45,767 nt of DNA from CAYFFV01 sp964342695 (GTDB lineage Bacteria > Acidobacteriota > Vicinamibacteria > Vicinamibacterales > UBA8438): NCBI GenBank assembly GCA_964342695.1, contig CAYFFV010000018.1:1-45767 (forward strand). Reading direction: 5' to 3'. Under the pieces are notes generated by a model that saw only the letters and a program-made list of their open reading frames with translations, ran no database searches and was not told the origin of the DNA. Both the position numbers and the translations under genes were made by a program. Positions 42,635 through 45,767 of the stretch are shown here, in pieces (within the stretch, counting starts at the first letter, position 1; every line of letters begins with the position of its first letter).

Positions 42635-43981
42635 ATGGTTATACGGAAGGTGCATTTATCTAGAAGGACAATGTTAAGAGGCTTAGGGGCGACGTTAGCG
42701 CTGCCGCTGCTCGACAGCATGGTTCCTGCTCTGACGGCCCTTAAGAAAACTGCTGCGGCGCCTGTCCGGCGGTTGGGAGTGTTTTATGTCCCAAATGGGA
42801 TGTCGATGCCCTATTGGTCTCCGTCTCAGGTCGGTTCATTAGAGGAGCTTCCCCCCACATTGCAATCCTTGAATGAATTAAAGGACCGAGTACTAATGTG
42901 CGGTGGACTTGATGATGAGGCAGCCAATCGTGTTACTGGCGGTGGTGATCACGCTCGTTCGGCAGGAACATTTTTGACATGTGTTCCGTTCAAATTAACC
43001 ACCGGTGCGGATGTTTATGCTTCGGTTTCGATGGATCAGATTGCTGCGGCGGAACTCGCGAAGGAAACGCAGCTGGCATCACTTGAACTTGGGATTGAAT
43101 CAAATGCAGTGTTGGGTTCCTGTGATGCAGGAGCTAGTTGTGCTTATACCAACACGATTGCTTGGCGTACACCTACCACTCCATTGCCAATTGAGAATGA
43201 TCCACGCGCAGTGTTTGAAAGACTTTTTGGTACAAGTGGAAGTACGGATCCCGCCGCCCGTCTCGAGCGCATGCAGAAGGATCGAAGTGTGCTGGATGCG
43301 GTGAGCGAAGAACTTGGGACTTTGGAAAGTGCGATTGGTCCAGGAGACCGCCTAAAACTTGATGAGTACCTTTCTGCGGTGCGGGATGCAGAGCGCCGCA
43401 TCGAAATGGCGGAACAACAGAATACTCGCGAACTGCCACTCGTTGAGCAACCAGTGGGAACCCCGAACGATTATGCGGCTCATGCGAAGTTGATGATGGA
43501 TTTACTGGCGTTGGCTTACCAGACCGATTTAACTCGTGTCAGTACTTTTATGCTTGCGCGAGAAGTCAGCGTACTCGCTTATCCCGAAATTGGCGTGTCA
43601 GATTCACATCATCCGTTATCCCATCACCAAGACAAGCCTCAGAATCTTGAACGACTACACCGGATTAACGAATATCATTTCCAACAGTTTTCGCACCTGG
43701 TCAAAACTATGGCCGCTACTCCAGAAGGAGATGGCACGATGTTGGATTCCACCCTGTTTCTCTATGGAACCGGCATCAGTGATAGTAATACTCATTTCCA
43801 TGATGACTTGCCGATTGCCTTGGTCGCTGGAAGAAAAACTGGTCTTCAGGGTGGTCGTTATGTGCGCTACAAATCAGGGACGCCTCTGGCAAATTTGTAC
43901 ATGACCGTTCTTGAAAAAATGGGATTTCCAGTCGACAAATTCGGAGACGGATCGGAAACACTGAACAGCTTGTCGATTTAG
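42635..43981 (+). CDS. DUF1552 domain-containing protein
   Basis: 448 aa. A Tat-like N-terminus (SRRTMLRGLGATLALPLLD, ~9-27) indicates export. DUF1552 features: RRLGVFYVPNGMSMPYWSP, LMCGGLDDEAANR, GGDHARSAGTFLT, ASLELGIES, SLDQIAAAE-like SMDQIAAAE, and LFLYGTGISDSNTHFHDDLPIALVAG. The family is distantly related to DUF1501/alkaline-phosphatase-like proteins; activity unknown. It sits 45 bp after the DUF1592 gene, the conserved partner arrangement. Confidence 0.92.
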   Translation: MVIRKVHLSRRTMLRGLGATLALPLLDSMVPALTALKKTAAAPVRRLGVFYVPNGMSMPYWSPSQVGSLEELPPTLQSLNELKDRVLMCGGLDDEAANRVTGGGDHARSAGTFLTCVPFKLTTGADVYASVSMDQIAAAELAKETQLASLELGIESNAVLGSCDAGASCAYTNTIAWRTPTTPLPIENDPRAVFERLFGTSGSTDPAARLERMQKDRSVLDAVSEELGTLESAIGPGDRLKLDEYLSAVRDAERRIEMAEQQNTRELPLVEQPVGTPNDYAAHAKLMMDLLALAYQTDLTRVSTFMLAREVSVLAYPEIGVSDSHHPLSHHQDKPQNLERLHRINEYHFQQFSHLVKTMAATPEGDGTMLDSTLFLYGTGISDSNTHFHDDLPIALVAGRKTGLQGGRYVRYKSGTPLANLYMTVLEKMGFPVDKFGDGSETLNSLSI

Positions 43982-44019
43982 ATTTTAATGTGTGTGTACC
44001 GTACGATTTGATATAAGAA

Positions 44020-45201
44020 TTAATCTCGTTCAAATGCCGCTGCAATACCTTGTCCCCCGCCAATACACATGGTGACCAAAGCACGTTTTCCACCGATACG
44101 ATTTAGTTCATAAAGTGCTTTTACTGTCAGGATGGTTCCAGTTGCACCAACCGGATGACCCAGGGAGATTCCGCTTCCATTAGGATTTGTACGGTCAGGG
44201 GGAAGATTAAGTTCTTGACAGACAGCTAGAGCCTGAGCTGCGAATGCTTCGTTTACTTCAAACACATCGAAATCGTCCACGCCGAGACCAGTTTTTTTGA
44301 AAAGTTTTTTAACAGCAGGAATCGGTCCGATTCCCATGTATTTGGGATCTACCCCAGCGTAACTGTATCCAACTAGTCGACCTAGTGGTTGCAAACCCTT
44401 CTGTTCCGCGAGTTTTCGTTCCATGAGTACAACTGCAGCTGCTCCATCATTGATACTTGAAGCATTTCCGGCGGTCACACTGCCATCTTTTTTAAAAACT
44501 GGGCGGAGCTTCGCTAACTTTTCAATGGAACTGTCAGGGCGCACTGTTTCGTCGAGTTGGAACAACTTTGTTTCACGTTTAACTTTTATCTCAACGGGCA
44601 TGATTTGGGTTTTAAAATAGCCTTCAGCGATTGCGTGTCCGGCCCGCTGGTGGCTTTGTACTGCGAGAGCATCTTGATCCTCTCTTGGCACTTGATATTT
44701 TTCAGCGACGTTCTCTGCTGTTACACCCATGTGACAGTCATCAAAAGGATCATGTAGTGCGCCAACCATCATGTCGACAAATGTTGTGTCATTCATCCGA
44801 GCACCCCAACGCAATGTTTCAGAGATGTACGGGCTTCGACTCATACTTTCGCCGCCGCCGGCCACGGTAGTATCGGCGTCACCCAGTAGGATCGTTTGTG
44901 CAGCGGTTACGATAGCTTGTAAACCGCTACCACAGAGTCTGTTAACGGTTATAGCTGGTGTCTCGTGGCGCAATCCAGCGTTGATTGAGGCTACTCGCGC
45001 GAGATAGTGGTCTCGTACATCTGTATGAATAACATTGCCTATTACCGTATGATCCACCTGAGCAGGATCAATCTTGGATCGCTTCACTGCTTCTTTTACG
45101 CAGCGAGACATCAATTCTGTGAGTGGAATATCCTTTAAGCTGCCACCGTAAGCGCCGATTGCTGTTCTCGTTCCACTAAGTACTACCACTTCACGTGCCA
45201 T
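44020..45201 (-). CDS. Thiolase (acetyl-CoA C-acetyltransferase)
   Basis: 393 aa. The ATG at 45201 is chosen because AAGGAG precedes it and the protein then begins MAREVVVLSGTRTAIG as thiolases do; a longer frame to 45381 runs into the divergent gene. Catalytic residues are present: Cys90 in NRLCGSG, His in GISLGHPVGATG, and Cys in TMCIGGGQG; NEAFAAQA is also conserved. By family it condenses two acetyl-CoA or cleaves 3-ketoacyl-CoA in the cytoplasm. Divergent from the partial quinoprotein gene; the shared ~125-bp gap should hold both promoters. Confidence 0.95.
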   Translation of the reverse strand: MAREVVVLSGTRTAIGAYGGSLKDIPLTELMSRCVKEAVKRSKIDPAQVDHTVIGNVIHTDVRDHYLARVASINAGLRHETPAITVNRLCGSGLQAIVTAAQTILLGDADTTVAGGGESMSRSPYISETLRWGARMNDTTFVDMMVGALHDPFDDCHMGVTAENVAEKYQVPREDQDALAVQSHQRAGHAIAEGYFKTQIMPVEIKVKRETKLFQLDETVRPDSSIEKLAKLRPVFKKDGSVTAGNASSINDGAAAVVLMERKLAEQKGLQPLGRLVGYSYAGVDPKYMGIGPIPAVKKLFKKTGLGVDDFDVFEVNEAFAAQALAVCQELNLPPDRTNPNGSGISLGHPVGATGTILTVKALYELNRIGGKRALVTMCIGGGQGIAAAFERD

Positions 45202-45325
45202 CGTTTTCTCCTTAAAATTCTTCGTAGGCGATGAATTAGACACCGGTCCTAGTGTAGATCGCAAGTTATAGCCTCTACGAGATACACTAATGGGACGATT
45301 ATTTAGGTTTTGTGAGGAGGTTTGG

Positions 45326-45767
45326 ATGGATCGATTCAACGCAACGGCATTTGTTATTGTCCTGTTATTTGTTAGTAACATCAGTTTTTATGCCCAAGAG
45401 TCGGACGGGTTGATAGAGTGGCCGTACGTTGGAGCAGACCAGGACCACACAAAATACTCCCCGGTTGATGAAATCACCCATGACAATGTTGATGAATTAG
45501 AAATTGTCTGGGAATGGCAGCCTAATGAAATGCCGATGCCTGAATTGGGCGCCCGCCCTGGTTCTTTTCAGGCGACTCCACTGATGATTGATAACGTGCT
45601 GTACATCTCTACGATGTACAACCGTGTGGTTGCACTGAATGCGGAAACGGGTCAGGAATTGTGGGTGTTTGATTCAAAGGCTTATGAACGAGAAGCGCGT
45701 CATAGTTTTCATCATCGCGGAATTGCCTATTGGCGGGATGGTAGCGATTTCAGGATTTTTCTGAATA
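45326..45767 (+). CDS. PQQ-type quinoprotein dehydrogenase, N-terminal part (cut by window end)
   Basis: The frame is open from ATG 45326 (GAGGAGG upstream) to the window edge, 147 codons. Signal peptide ~1-23 (FVIVLLFVSNISFYAQ). Then WPYVGADQDHTKYSPVDEI, VWEWQPNEMPMP, FQATPLMIDNVLYIST and RVVALNAETGQELWVFD match the first propeller blades of quinoprotein dehydrogenases, similar to the starts of the two complete copies in the window. Third such gene in ~16 kb. The rest lies outside. Confidence 0.9.
   Translation, partial: MDRFNATAFVIVLLFVSNISFYAQESDGLIEWPYVGADQDHTKYSPVDEITHDNVDELEIVWEWQPNEMPMPELGARPGSFQATPLMIDNVLYISTMYNRVVALNAETGQELWVFDSKAYEREARHSFHHRGIAYWRDGSDFRIFLN

Noticed and set aside
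45202..45381. N-terminal extension of the thiolase
   Set aside because: Thiolases begin at the ATG at 45201, which has AAGGAG upstream; the extension overlaps the divergent quinoprotein start.
1..45767. Insertion sequences, prophage, CRISPR arrays, tRNA genes
   Set aside because: No transposase, integrase, capsid, Cas protein, regularly spaced repeats or tRNA cloverleaf was recognised by reading.

Overview
The window opens in the 3' tail of a 23S rRNA gene, followed by a 5S rRNA and a strong terminator. The remaining 45 kb is dense with protein genes, most of them exported. Organism (inference): a Gram-negative bacterium, most like Acidobacteriota (Vicinamibacteria-type) or a similar lineage. 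The reasons are two TonB-dependent receptors with N-terminal carboxypeptidase-regulatory-like domains, DUF1501/DUF1800 and DUF1592/DUF1552 pairs, several quinoproteins, and many secreted proteins carrying a 'WGxPDLQGVW ... GDSRGHWEGD ... YEYACHEGNY' signature. No 16S is present to settle this.

Layout. 1-431: rRNA operon end. 553-3197: Tat-type FAD oxidoreductase translationally coupled to a cysteine-rich Ig-like protein. 3239-9533: a signature-family protein, cyclophilin, TonB receptor, a second family protein and a fatty-acid desaturase. 9575-15002: CsgG-like protein, SDR, B12-binding radical SAM enzyme, and a cytochrome c/copper-monooxygenase-like protein. 15047-15519: bidirectional terminator, a highly structured untranslated region (candidate ncRNA on the minus strand) and a small Tudor-like gene. 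15577-21756: second TonB receptor, FabG-like SDR, and a PQQ sugar dehydrogenase fused to two carboxymuconolactone-decarboxylase-like domains. 21878-25990 (minus): family protein, DUF1501, DUF1800. 26271-31327: three tandem family proteins and a lipoprotein quinoprotein. 31388-38310: methyltransferase, cyclase-family lipoprotein, family protein, SnoaL-like protein, quinoprotein, family protein. 38542-43981: ankyrin protein plus a DUF1592/DUF1552 pair. 44020-end: thiolase, and the start of a third quinoprotein cut by the window edge.

How it may fit together (inference). The most striking theme is the secreted signature family: eight full-length, diverged copies in 35 kb. They are repeatedly linked to PQQ-type quinoproteins, a cyclase-family hydrolase, a SnoaL-like protein, TonB receptors and DUF1501/1800/1592/1552 proteins. 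This looks like a periplasmic/outer-membrane oxidation system for one or more organic substrates, with import by TonB receptors and inner steps by SDRs and thiolase. I know of no assigned biochemical role for the signature family. It, together with the structured RNA at about 15080-15302, is what I would examine first. Nothing suggests phage, insertion sequences or CRISPR.
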